From Luteibacter rhizovicinus (GTDB lineage: Bacteria; Pseudomonadota; Gammaproteobacteria; Xanthomonadales; Rhodanobacteraceae), in contig NZ_SMCS01000007.1 of assembly GCF_004342265.1 (NCBI RefSeq), positions 1 to 64,000 of the forward strand: DNA of 64,000 bases. Reading direction: 5' to 3'. Positions 44,247 through 52,274 of this stretch are shown in pieces. The translations under genes were made by a program, and so were the position numbers. Each line of letters starts with the position of its first letter. Within the stretch, counting starts at the first letter, position 1. The notes under the pieces are model-generated. The model saw nothing but the letters and a program-made list of their open reading frames with translations, was not told where the DNA came from and searched no databases.

Positions 44247-47200
44247 ATGTATTCGCGTAGTTCGATGGGGAACGCTCGCCGGCGCTCGCTTGCGTTGGCA
44301 GTGGCGACCGCGCTGGGATTGGTTGCAACGGGTGCGATGGCGCAGAGCACCGTAGGCTCGGTATATGGCACGGCGGACGCCGGTGCCCAGGTCACGATCG
44401 TCAATACAGGCAGCGGCCTTACCCGCAATGTGACCGTCGGCAACGACGGAAAGTTCTCGGTTTCTTCGCTGCAACCAGGCGACTACCGCATCAGCGCAAC
44501 GGAGAAAGGTCAGACGACCACGCGTACGGTCGAAGTCGTCGCGGGCCAGGGATTCAACCTCAATCTTGCCGCACCCGCCGCTGCCGCGGGCGGGACGGAA
44601 GACCTGAGTACCGTATCGGTTACGGCGAACGCCCTGCCCCCGATCGACATCACGTCCAGCCAGACCAATACAGTACTGACGTCCGAACAGATCAAGCAGC
44701 TCCCGCTCGCACGCAACCAGACGGCCGTAGCGCTTCTCGCGCCCGGCGCAACCAAGGGCGATAGCGCATTCGGCAACCTGGCCTCGTTCAGCGGCGCATC
44801 GGTGGCCGAGAACAGCTACTACGTCAATGGATTCAACGTCACCAACTTCTTCCAGAGCCTGACGTATTCGCAGGTTCCGTTCGAAGCCATCGATCAGGAA
44901 GAAATCCAGGACGGCGGCTACGGTGCCGAGTACGGCAACTCCACCGGCGGCGTGATTTCGGTCAATACCAAGCGCGGTACCAACGAGTGGAAGGGCGGCG
45001 TCGACGTCACCTGGAATCCGTACCAGCTTCAGGCCAGCCAGCCGGACATCTACCTGAAAAACGGATCGCTGCTTCGCACATCGAGCAGCAACAAGAACTA
45101 CCTGATCGGCAATAACAATTCGGGCAATGCGAACGATTTCGGAACGCGCTACAACGCGTGGATCGGCGGCCCGCTGATCAAGGACAAGCTGTTCATGTTC
45201 GCGTTGGTCGGCGGCACCCGTACGAACGACGAGCACTACGGCGACACCACGGGTGGCGGCAACTACAACCGCACGTCGATCTCGGATCCGCGCTACCTGG
45301 TGAAGCTCGACTGGAACATCTCCGACAGCAATATCCTTGAGTACACGGGCTTCAGCGACACCAGCAAGACGAACCAGAGCATCTACGGCTACGGTTATTC
45401 GGACAACGGCCAGCCCTACCGGACCGACTACCTCGGCAACGTCTACAACAAGACGGGCGGCCAGACGAACATCCTGAAGTACACCAGCTACATCACGGAC
45501 GACTTCACCATCTCGGCCCAGTACGGCAAAAGCGTCAACAAGCGCGTGAACACGGCGACGGCGGCCAATGGCATCGTCGAAACGTATGACGGCAATATCT
45601 TCGACGCCGCCAATTCGCCCGGCTGCCCCAGCATCACCGACAATCGCACGCCCGTGCAGAACGGTGCGCAGGGCTACAACCACTGCGATTTCGCCGGTAG
45701 CCTGAACACGCCGAACGGCGAGGATCGCCGTGGTGCCGGCCGCATCGACTTCGAGTACAAGCTTGGCGATCACGACCTGAAAGCCGGTTGGGCACGCGAC
45801 CATTTCACCTCGCAGACCGGTACCTCGTACGAAGGCGGCGCGCTCTATACCTACTCATCGATTCCGGCATCGCTCCTCGGCCACGACCCCGGCCTCGATC
45901 CGTCCGACAGCATCGTCCGGCAAACCGTATTCGCCACCGGCGCGAAGATCGGCGTCACGCAGAAGTCCTACTATCTGCAGGACAACTGGCACATCACGGA
46001 CAACTTCACCGCCCGCATCGGCGTGCGCAACGACGGCTTCGAGAATACGAACAGCGAAGGTGCCACCTACGTCAAGCAGGTGCACAGCTGGCAACCGCGT
46101 CTGGGCTTCTCGTGGGATGTACACGGCGATTCGACGCTGAAGATCTATGGCAGCGCAGGCGATTACTCGCTTCCGCTCGATGCCAACGTCGCGCTGCGCG
46201 GCGCTTCGGCATCGCTCTATCAGATCAAGTACTTCAGCTATACGGGCGTCGATCCGCTCACCGGCGCTCCGACGGGTCTCGGTGCCCTGCCCGCCGCCTA
46301 TGCCGCTGCGTTCCCCTCGCGCACCGGTACCGTTTATGCGAACGGCGAGTCGGGCACCGTTCCGGACCCCGGTGCAGTGGCAACGCAAAATCTGAAGCCA
46401 TTCAAGCAGCGTGAGTTCATCCTCGGTGCACAGCAGCAGGTCGGCGACTGGACGCTTGGCGTCAAGGGCATCTACCGCTTCATCCTGACCGGCGTCGACG
46501 ATGCATGCGATTTCCGCCCGATCGCCGCCTATGCCAACAGCACCTACGGCCTGAATCTGGATACCACCAGCCTCACGCCGGAGGCGTCGAACGTGCCCGG
46601 CTGCTATATCTTCAACCCGGGTAGCGGCGTCACGTTGAACACGCCGCTCGATGCGACGGGCAAGCTGTACTCGGTGCACCTGACCGCCGACCAGGTCGGC
46701 GAGCCGAAGTACAAGCGCTCCTACGAAGCACTCCAGCTGACCGCCGAGCGCAACTTCGACAATGTCTGGTACTTGAAGGCGTCGTACGTGTGGTCGCATA
46801 CCCGTGGCAACGCCGAAGGCGGCGTGGATTCCAGCAACGGCCAAGCCGATACCGGAACCACCGAGCTGTTCGATTACCCGGAGATCATGGCCGGCTCGAA
46901 CGGGTATCTGCCGAACGATCGCGAGCACACTGTCAAGGTCTACGGCGCGTGGCAGATCAACCCGGAATGGATGGTCGGCGCGAACGCCATCTTCCAGACG
47001 GGTCGTCCCGAAAACTGCTATGGCCTGAATCCGATCGACTCACAGGTCGTCGGTGGTTACGGCTCGGGTGCCTATCTGTACTGCAACGGTGTCGTCGTGG
47101 ATCGCGGCTCGGTTGGCCGCACGCCGAACTACTGGAACATCGATCTGAACGCCGCGTACAAGCCCGAATGGGCCAAGGGACTGACGCTATCGGCAAATGT

Positions 47201-47357
47201 ATTCAACGTGTTCAACAAGCAGAAAGCGCTTTCGGTCAATGAAGTGGGCGAAGACGCCAACGGCGTATCGCTGTCCGGCAGCACCTACCTGACGCCAACA
47301 AGCTTCCAGCAGCCGCGTTACGTCCAGGTCTCGGCCGAATACGACTTCACCCTCTGA
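44247..47357 (+). CDS. Oar-like TonB-dependent receptor with carboxypeptidase-regulatory-like domain (2)
   Basis: A 1036-residue receptor clearly paralogous to its neighbour. The ATG at 44247 is chosen (GGGGAG upstream; signal SLALAVATALGLVATGAMAQ) over a TTG-initiated extension to 44163. It shares the N-terminal beta-sandwich (VGNDGKFSVSSLQPGDYRI), plug motifs (YYVNGFNVTNFFQSL, GYGAEYGNSTGGVISVNTKR) and barrel end RYVQVSAEYDFTL. Between the two receptors the barrel loops differ, which suggests different ligands. It ends in its own terminator, so the two genes are separate units that arose by duplication. Confidence 0.9.
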   Translation: MYSRSSMGNARRRSLALAVATALGLVATGAMAQSTVGSVYGTADAGAQVTIVNTGSGLTRNVTVGNDGKFSVSSLQPGDYRISATEKGQTTTRTVEVVAGQGFNLNLAAPAAAAGGTEDLSTVSVTANALPPIDITSSQTNTVLTSEQIKQLPLARNQTAVALLAPGATKGDSAFGNLASFSGASVAENSYYVNGFNVTNFFQSLTYSQVPFEAIDQEEIQDGGYGAEYGNSTGGVISVNTKRGTNEWKGGVDVTWNPYQLQASQPDIYLKNGSLLRTSSSNKNYLIGNNNSGNANDFGTRYNAWIGGPLIKDKLFMFALVGGTRTNDEHYGDTTGGGNYNRTSISDPRYLVKLDWNISDSNILEYTGFSDTSKTNQSIYGYGYSDNGQPYRTDYLGNVYNKTGGQTNILKYTSYITDDFTISAQYGKSVNKRVNTATAANGIVETYDGNIFDAANSPGCPSITDNRTPVQNGAQGYNHCDFAGSLNTPNGEDRRGAGRIDFEYKLGDHDLKAGWARDHFTSQTGTSYEGGALYTYSSIPASLLGHDPGLDPSDSIVRQTVFATGAKIGVTQKSYYLQDNWHITDNFTARIGVRNDGFENTNSEGATYVKQVHSWQPRLGFSWDVHGDSTLKIYGSAGDYSLPLDANVALRGASASLYQIKYFSYTGVDPLTGAPTGLGALPAAYAAAFPSRTGTVYANGESGTVPDPGAVATQNLKPFKQREFILGAQQQVGDWTLGVKGIYRFILTGVDDACDFRPIAAYANSTYGLNLDTTSLTPEASNVPGCYIFNPGSGVTLNTPLDATGKLYSVHLTADQVGEPKYKRSYEALQLTAERNFDNVWYLKASYVWSHTRGNAEGGVDSSNGQADTGTTELFDYPEIMAGSNGYLPNDREHTVKVYGAWQINPEWMVGANAIFQTGRPENCYGLNPIDSQVVGGYGSGAYLYCNGVVVDRGSVGRTPNYWNIDLNAAYKPEWAKGLTLSANVFNVFNKQKALSVNEVGEDANGVSLSGSTYLTPTSFQQPRYVQVSAEYDFTL

Positions 47358-47422
47358 AACAACAACAAGATTGGGTACGCGCCGATTCCCGCGGCGCGCT
47401 ACCCGGCAGCCCTCCCCAGATT

Positions 47423-47450
47423 GCCGCCGGCCACCCCGGCGGCTTTTTTT
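47423..47450 (+). terminator. Rho-independent terminator of the second Oar-like receptor
   Basis: GCCGCCGG-ccacc-CCGGCGGC (47423-47443) is followed by seven T, 65 bp after the stop. Confidence 0.92.
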
Positions 47451-47570
47451 GCATTCTTTCCGTACTACGGGGACGATCTTGCGCGCCTAGCCGCTCTCTG
47501 GGTAAGGACAGTCGCTGGGCGGCTCGTGTTGGCAGCGGCTTCGTCGGCTCGCGCTCGTGCCTCGGGGAAG

Positions 47571-47700
47571 CCGTGGCCGGGTTGGCCCTTGGGGCCTTCG
47601 GCGCCGTCCCTGCGGGAGCGGGCCGTAGTCCCGCTTTCGCTCCGTCACTAGTCATCGCGGCCCTCGGCTAAGGCGGCCCCAAGGGCCAACCCGGCCACGG
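47571..47700. repeat. Perfect 26-bp inverted repeat pair no. 1
   Basis: Arms at 47571-47596 and 47675-47700 are exact reverse complements (core GGCCGGGTTGGCCCTTGGGG) with 78 bp between them. A transcript could form a very stable long hairpin. Confidence 0.9.
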
Positions 47701-47825
47701 CACCGTCGACTGCGGTTTGCTGTGGGCAGAGCGCGAGCCGAGCACGTGATGGGACTGGACCGGTATGCGGTCACCTATCCATGCGTCGACGCGACGCTTT
47801 CCCCTACGTGACCGCAGCGTTCGGC

Positions 47826-48066
47826 AGAGCCGTCGGCCACCACCCTCGACGCGACTTGCGCAACCGAGCGCGGCGGGCGGACAAGGCCCGCAGGGGGCGG
47901 ACCTGGACGGTCCGCCGTTTTTGCTGAGGCAAGGATGCCGAATCAAAAACCCCCGCCCGCAGCGCGGGCGCGACGGGGCGCAGCCATCAGACACAAGCCG
48001 CGCAGCGGCTCTCCTTTCCCGAGCGACGGTGAAGCCGGAGCGTCGAGGGTGGTGGCCGACGGCTCT
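47826..48066. repeat. Perfect 26-bp inverted repeat pair no. 2
   Basis: Arms at 47826-47851 and 48041-48066 are exact reverse complements (core GTCGGCCACCACCCTCGACG) with 189 bp between them. The sequence is unrelated to pair no. 1, but the arm length is the same. Confidence 0.9.
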
Positions 48067-48204
48067 CCCCGAAACGTCCCAGCGCGAAAGCGATGGCGAA
48101 GCCGAGCCGCCCCTCGAAAAGGCGTAAAGAACCTTTCTTTGTCATACGATCCGACAGATGCCTGATGAAACGCGAAACATCTCCTGCAGAAGCCGGCGCA
48201 AGGC

Positions 48205-49866
48205 TCAACCGGCGTGCAGGCCTGTCAGGGCTGCTTCCGCCAGATCGATCTCGCGTAGCAAGGTGCCCATGGTTTCGTCGTTGATGTGGTGCGTGCTGCG
48301 TAGCCTGTAAAGCTCGGTGCGTTCCGCGCGTAGCGCAGCCAGTCGCATCGCGCGTTCGGTCCCGGCTTCGGCGCGTGCCTTTTGGGGAACGTCGCCCTCC
48401 TCGCCCGCCGCTTCCAGACGCTGCTGGTAGTCGGACATCACGCGTGCGGCTACTCGCGATGCCAGGGCGATGCCGTTCTCGTCGGCTTCTCTTTCTATGC
48501 GCCGCTGTTCGTTCTCGATACCGTGAAGCGCCGCCTGCGCCGTGAAGGCGCGCGCTTCGCGCTCCTCGCGTACGCGCGGATCCTCGCCGGGAAGCTTCAG
48601 GCCCTTGACCAGCAACGGCAGGCCGATGGCGCCGAAGATAAGCGTGCACAGGATGACGCCGGAGGCGAGGAAGATCATCAGGTCTCGCGTGGGAAACGGT
48701 ACGCCCTCGCGAATCATCAGCGGCAGGGACAGCACACCGGCGAGCGTGATCGCCCCACGAACGCCCGCGAGCGCCGTGGTCCAGATCAGCCGGACGCCGG
48801 GGCGCGGACGGACTTCGTTTCGTACGAGCGCACGCAGAAGCACGAAGCGCAACGACACCCATACCCAGATAAAACGCAGGAGTACCAACGCCAGCGTGAT
48901 CGCCAGGATGTAGCCGGCCAGATACCAGAGATGGCCTCCGCCCGCCTGCGCCAGATCTACCTTCGCATTGCCCAGAACGCCCGGCAGCTGCAATCCCAGC
49001 AGAAGGAAGATCATGCCGTTGAAGGTGAATTCCACCATCGACCAGACACTGCCGCTCTGCATGCGTGTCGCGACATGCCCGCCCTTGAGCACATCGGTGT
49101 AATTCATCGTGATACCCGCCGCCACGGCGGCCAGGATGCCGGATACATCGAAGTGCTCCGCCAGCAGGTAGGCCGCGAAAGGCAGCAGGAGCAACAAGGC
49201 GACCTGACTCGAAGGGTCGACCTCGCCAGTCCAGCGAATCATCCGGCGGCGTATCTGGCCGAACAGCCAGCTGACCACGGCACCGGCGACGATACCGCCA
49301 AGCGCCTTGACGACGAACTCGATCGAGGCGTCCATCAAGGAGAAATGTCCGGTAACTGCGGCCACGATGGCGAACTGCAGGGCGACGAGGCCCGATGCGT
49401 CATTGAGCAACGCCTCTCCCTGGATGATATGCAGCAGACGCGACGGTACCGGCGTGCCGCCCGTAATCGACGTGACCGCGACGGCATCCGTCGGCGAAAG
49501 CACCGCCGCCAGCGCGAATGCCACGGCCAGCGGCACCGAAGGAATCATCCAGTGGACGAAGTAACCGATGCCCAGGATCGTGAAGAACACCAGTCCGATT
49601 GCCAGGGCGAGAATCGGACCGCGCAGCAGGAACAGTTCCCGCTTGGGAATGCGCCAGCCATCGGCGAACAGCAGCGGCGGAATGAAAAGCAGGAAGAACA
49701 GATCGGGATCAAATTGCACATGCATGCCGAACAAGGGCATGGCCAGAATCGCGCCCAGTGCGATCTGGACCAGTGGCAACGGCAATTTGAACGGCAGAAT
49801 GCGCAGCACGGCGCCTGAAAGGGCGACGACCAGCAGCAGCACCAGGACGGTCATGACAATACTCAT
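48205..49866 (-). CDS. Na+/H+ antiporter, CPA1 family
   Basis: A 553-residue cation/proton antiporter with about 12 membrane helices in the first 410 residues and a charged cytoplasmic tail. Family motifs include PPLLFADGWR, VLSPTDAVAVTSITGG, GEALLNDASGLVALQFA (the ND residues of the ion site) and TALAGVRGAITLAG. It resembles the YjcE/NhaP-type Na+/H+ antiporters. The tail (about 415-553) is coiled-coil-like and rich in Arg and Glu, perhaps regulatory. Function: Na+ or K+ efflux in exchange for protons, pH and salt homeostasis. No partner gene. Confidence 0.9.
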   Translation of the reverse strand: MSIVMTVLVLLLVVALSGAVLRILPFKLPLPLVQIALGAILAMPLFGMHVQFDPDLFFLLFIPPLLFADGWRIPKRELFLLRGPILALAIGLVFFTILGIGYFVHWMIPSVPLAVAFALAAVLSPTDAVAVTSITGGTPVPSRLLHIIQGEALLNDASGLVALQFAIVAAVTGHFSLMDASIEFVVKALGGIVAGAVVSWLFGQIRRRMIRWTGEVDPSSQVALLLLLPFAAYLLAEHFDVSGILAAVAAGITMNYTDVLKGGHVATRMQSGSVWSMVEFTFNGMIFLLLGLQLPGVLGNAKVDLAQAGGGHLWYLAGYILAITLALVLLRFIWVWVSLRFVLLRALVRNEVRPRPGVRLIWTTALAGVRGAITLAGVLSLPLMIREGVPFPTRDLMIFLASGVILCTLIFGAIGLPLLVKGLKLPGEDPRVREEREARAFTAQAALHGIENEQRRIEREADENGIALASRVAARVMSDYQQRLEAAGEEGDVPQKARAEAGTERAMRLAALRAERTELYRLRSTHHINDETMGTLLREIDLAEAALTGLHAG

Positions 49867-49896
49867 GCCGCAACGCTAACGGCCAACCGTGCCAGT

Positions 49897-49936
49897 GTCG
49901 AGCCATCGCCCGGCCGGGGCGGGGCGATGGCTCGAC
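49897..49936 (-). terminator. Hairpin after the small exported protein gene
   Basis: A perfect 15-bp stem (49897-49911 with 49922-49936) with a GC-rich loop lies 33 bp past the stop at 49970. There is no U tail, so termination strength is uncertain. Confidence 0.55.
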
Positions 49937-49969
49937 AGCGTCACCAAGAGGATGACGCCGCTACCTGTC

Positions 49970-50437
49970 TCAGAGGCAGTCCGTCAGACCTTCGTAGATC
50001 GTGGTTTGCGTACCGGGAAGCGTCTCATCGATGGGATTGCGGCCTTCCAGCGCGGCATAGAAAGCCTCGACCGGCGTATGGGGAGCCAGCGGAGCGCGGC
50101 AACTGAATATCCGGGCATACGAAACAACCTCACCCGATTTCCCATCGACATTTTCATAACCGCCTGCGAACGTCCACAGACACTCACCCATGGTCCCGCT
50201 GAGCCTGTCCACCGAGCAGGTGAAATTCATCGACCGGAGGTTGCCGTAGTCTCCTTCGCAGAACGTGTCTCCACAGATAAAGTCGAAGGACTTATCGAGC
50301 CGGTCGGCCAGATCGTAGAAGCGGTCCCACGACGCTTCGTCGCTGGGATAGTTGATGGCGTCGACATAGCGCGACTGCCCGGCAAGCGCGACGGACGACA
50401 CGGTGAAAAGCAGCGCGAACAACATGAATCGGAACAT
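49970..50437 (-). CDS. Small exported cysteine-containing protein
   Basis: A 155-residue protein of unrecognised family. The ATG at 50437 is selected by GGAGGTG five bases upstream and by the signal peptide MFRFMLFALLFTVSSVALAG; the longer frame to 50647 enters the TpsB gene. The mature part has six Cys (FICGDTFCEGDYGN, FTCSVDRLS, GECLWTF, IFSCRA, LTDCL), likely paired as disulphides in the periplasm or outside. It lies after the two-partner secretion genes on the same strand but 104 bp from TpsB, so it may or may not be co-transcribed. No function proposed. Confidence 0.75.
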   Translation of the reverse strand: MFRFMLFALLFTVSSVALAGQSRYVDAINYPSDEASWDRFYDLADRLDKSFDFICGDTFCEGDYGNLRSMNFTCSVDRLSGTMGECLWTFAGGYENVDGKSGEVVSYARIFSCRAPLAPHTPVEAFYAALEGRNPIDETLPGTQTTIYEGLTDCL

Positions 50438-50541
50438 AGGCACCTCCGTTGGAATGAACGGAGATAAGACCGCGAATACGCATGCGGCCGACAGCGGCGG
50501 CGGTCGCCCGCTCGCGTAGGTCGGCCGCGAGTTGAGGTTCC

Positions 50542-52218
50542 TCAGAAACCCTTCTGCACCTGCACCCACGCCCTCGCCGACTTCGTCGAGCCGATCAATG
50601 CCGGACGTGCGCCAACTGGATGCGATACATCCGCGCTGATGGCCCACTGATCGTCGCCCGCCCAGCGAAGACCGACACCGACGTCCTGCACATGGGCACT
50701 ATTGATCCCCGGCGCGAACGTATTTTTGTAGATCGTCACGCGTCCGCCATCGGCAAATGCCGTCGCCGTCCAGATGCCGGGCAGCGATACGGCCAGCGTG
50801 TGACGGAATTCGATGTTCAGCATCTGACCCTGGGTGCCGGCGATGGCGCCCGTGTCGTAGCCGCGTACATTGTTCGCACCGCCCAGATAGAACTGCTCGG
50901 CGGTATCGAGATTGCGATTCGCCCATTGCCCCTGGAAGCCGACGTACAAGGCATTGTTGGTCGACAGCTGCTGAAGACGCGCAATCGACAACGACCACTT
51001 CAGGTAGTGACCCTTCGTTCGCGTGCTGATCGCATCGACAAACTCCGCGAAATCGTCGTTGAAGCCGAGCTGGCCGTACGTCGCCGACAGATTGAAGTTG
51101 GTCACGCCATGCGTGTCGCGGGTATCGCCGGCAAGTACGCCAGTCCAGCTATTGGTATGGCGGTGCGTCTGGATGCCGACGACATCGATATCGTCGTTCA
51201 GACGACGATGATCGAATTCGAGCTGGCCGTAGAGGTTGCCGCGCGTGCTGCGGATGAAAGGGTGCGAAATGAACAGGCTGTCGACCTGGGCCGTGCCGTG
51301 CCCGCGCAGTGCGCGAAGGTCGCCCGAAAGCCTGTAATCCAGCGCCGATGCCGAGGCGCCTATCACCGTGCCTTCGCCGTTGACCAGGAATCGATAACCG
51401 AGCTGGCCATACTTCATGTTCGCGCCCGACGTGAGCGCGTTGGCGATAAGCATATCGCCCTGATGGAGCAGGCTGTTGACGTTCAGCGTGCCGCTCAGAC
51501 GCGTACGGCCGGTATACCGATTGCCATAGTCGTCCAGCGAGACCACGCCGGTATAGCGCGGACGATCGGCCGCGTCGACGACCAGGTCGGACGTACCCGG
51601 TTCGCTACCGGGACGTATGACCGACGTCGTAACCACGCCGGGAATGTCTCCGAGCAGCAGCAGACTGCGATCGAGGTCGCCCTGCGTTACCGGCGTCCCG
51701 CTGGCCAGCGACGCGAGCGTCGCACGAAGCGGACGGTCCGACGTCGCACTGTGGTTGTTCAGTGTCACCGCGCCATAACGCGCTTCGAGCACGGCGATGC
51801 GAACCACACCGCCATTGAGCTTCTGCGCGGGAACATAAGCGCTGGCGAGCGGATAGCCCTTCTCGCGATAAGCCTCGGTGATGCGATCCGCCAGCTCGTA
51901 CAACTGCGCCAGCGTGAGCTGCTTCCCCTCGCCTGAAGCCACCAGTGCGTGCAGCTCGTCGACAGGCAGCGAGGTCGCGCCGGTGATATCGATGCGATTG
52001 ACCTGGAACGGTGCGCTATCGCCACGCGGCCCCTTCTCGGGACGGTGCATATCCAGGCTGGGATCGTTGGCCTGCGGTGGCGTGCGTGGCGGCGGCACTT
52101 CCTGCAAAAGCTGACCTGCCTGCGGCGGACGCACCTGGGCCTGCACGGCTCCCATGCCAAGCGCGGCGAAGATGCAGGCACCGAGGGTTCTGCGCAAAGG
52201 GAATACAGAGGACTTCAT
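50542..52218 (-). CDS. Two-partner secretion transporter TpsB (ShlB/FhaC/HecB family)
   Basis: A 558-residue outer-membrane transporter. The ATG at 52218 starts MKSSVFPLRRTLGACIFAAL with a signal ending AVQA. A Pro-rich plug helix segment (PPRTPPQANDPSLDMHRPEK) is followed by a POTRA pair (FQVNRIDITGATSLPVDELH; VRIAVLEARYGAVTLNN) and a 16-strand barrel with VRGYDTGAIAGTQGQ, the VRGY-type motif of loop L6, ending SARAWVQVQKGF. It exports the TpsA protein encoded 56 bp upstream on the same strand, which recognises the POTRA domains by its N-terminal TPS domain. Confidence 0.92.
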   Translation of the reverse strand: MKSSVFPLRRTLGACIFAALGMGAVQAQVRPPQAGQLLQEVPPPRTPPQANDPSLDMHRPEKGPRGDSAPFQVNRIDITGATSLPVDELHALVASGEGKQLTLAQLYELADRITEAYREKGYPLASAYVPAQKLNGGVVRIAVLEARYGAVTLNNHSATSDRPLRATLASLASGTPVTQGDLDRSLLLLGDIPGVVTTSVIRPGSEPGTSDLVVDAADRPRYTGVVSLDDYGNRYTGRTRLSGTLNVNSLLHQGDMLIANALTSGANMKYGQLGYRFLVNGEGTVIGASASALDYRLSGDLRALRGHGTAQVDSLFISHPFIRSTRGNLYGQLEFDHRRLNDDIDVVGIQTHRHTNSWTGVLAGDTRDTHGVTNFNLSATYGQLGFNDDFAEFVDAISTRTKGHYLKWSLSIARLQQLSTNNALYVGFQGQWANRNLDTAEQFYLGGANNVRGYDTGAIAGTQGQMLNIEFRHTLAVSLPGIWTATAFADGGRVTIYKNTFAPGINSAHVQDVGVGLRWAGDDQWAISADVSHPVGARPALIGSTKSARAWVQVQKGF

Positions 52219-52274
52219 GGTCGTCACAAGGTTGGAAGAGGATTCTTGAAAACGGTGGGCCTGGCTGATTCCGG

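Larger units (their letters stand above)
47451..48204. other. Repeat-rich non-coding region
   Basis: About 750 bp without a convincing gene. It holds two pairs of perfect 26-bp inverted repeats, a further terminator-like hairpin (GGCGGACC-tggac-GGTCCGCC, 47896-47916, followed by GTTTTTG) and a GC-rich hairpin around 47950-47980. Frames on both strands (for example 47668-47994 minus) are Arg/Pro/Ser-rich and lack ribosome sites, as expected from random reading of GC-rich repeats. The character is that of a dispersed intergenic repeat or remnant. Confidence 0.6.

Noticed and set aside
47668-47994. Possible 108-residue minus-strand gene in the repeat region
   Set aside because: No ribosome site, an Arg/Pro/Ser/Gly-rich product, and overlap with arms of both inverted repeat pairs. 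It reads as a translated repeat.
47765-48127. Possible 120-residue plus-strand gene in the repeat region
   Set aside because: It crosses a terminator-like hairpin and a 26-bp repeat arm, lacks a ribosome site and has a low-complexity basic composition.
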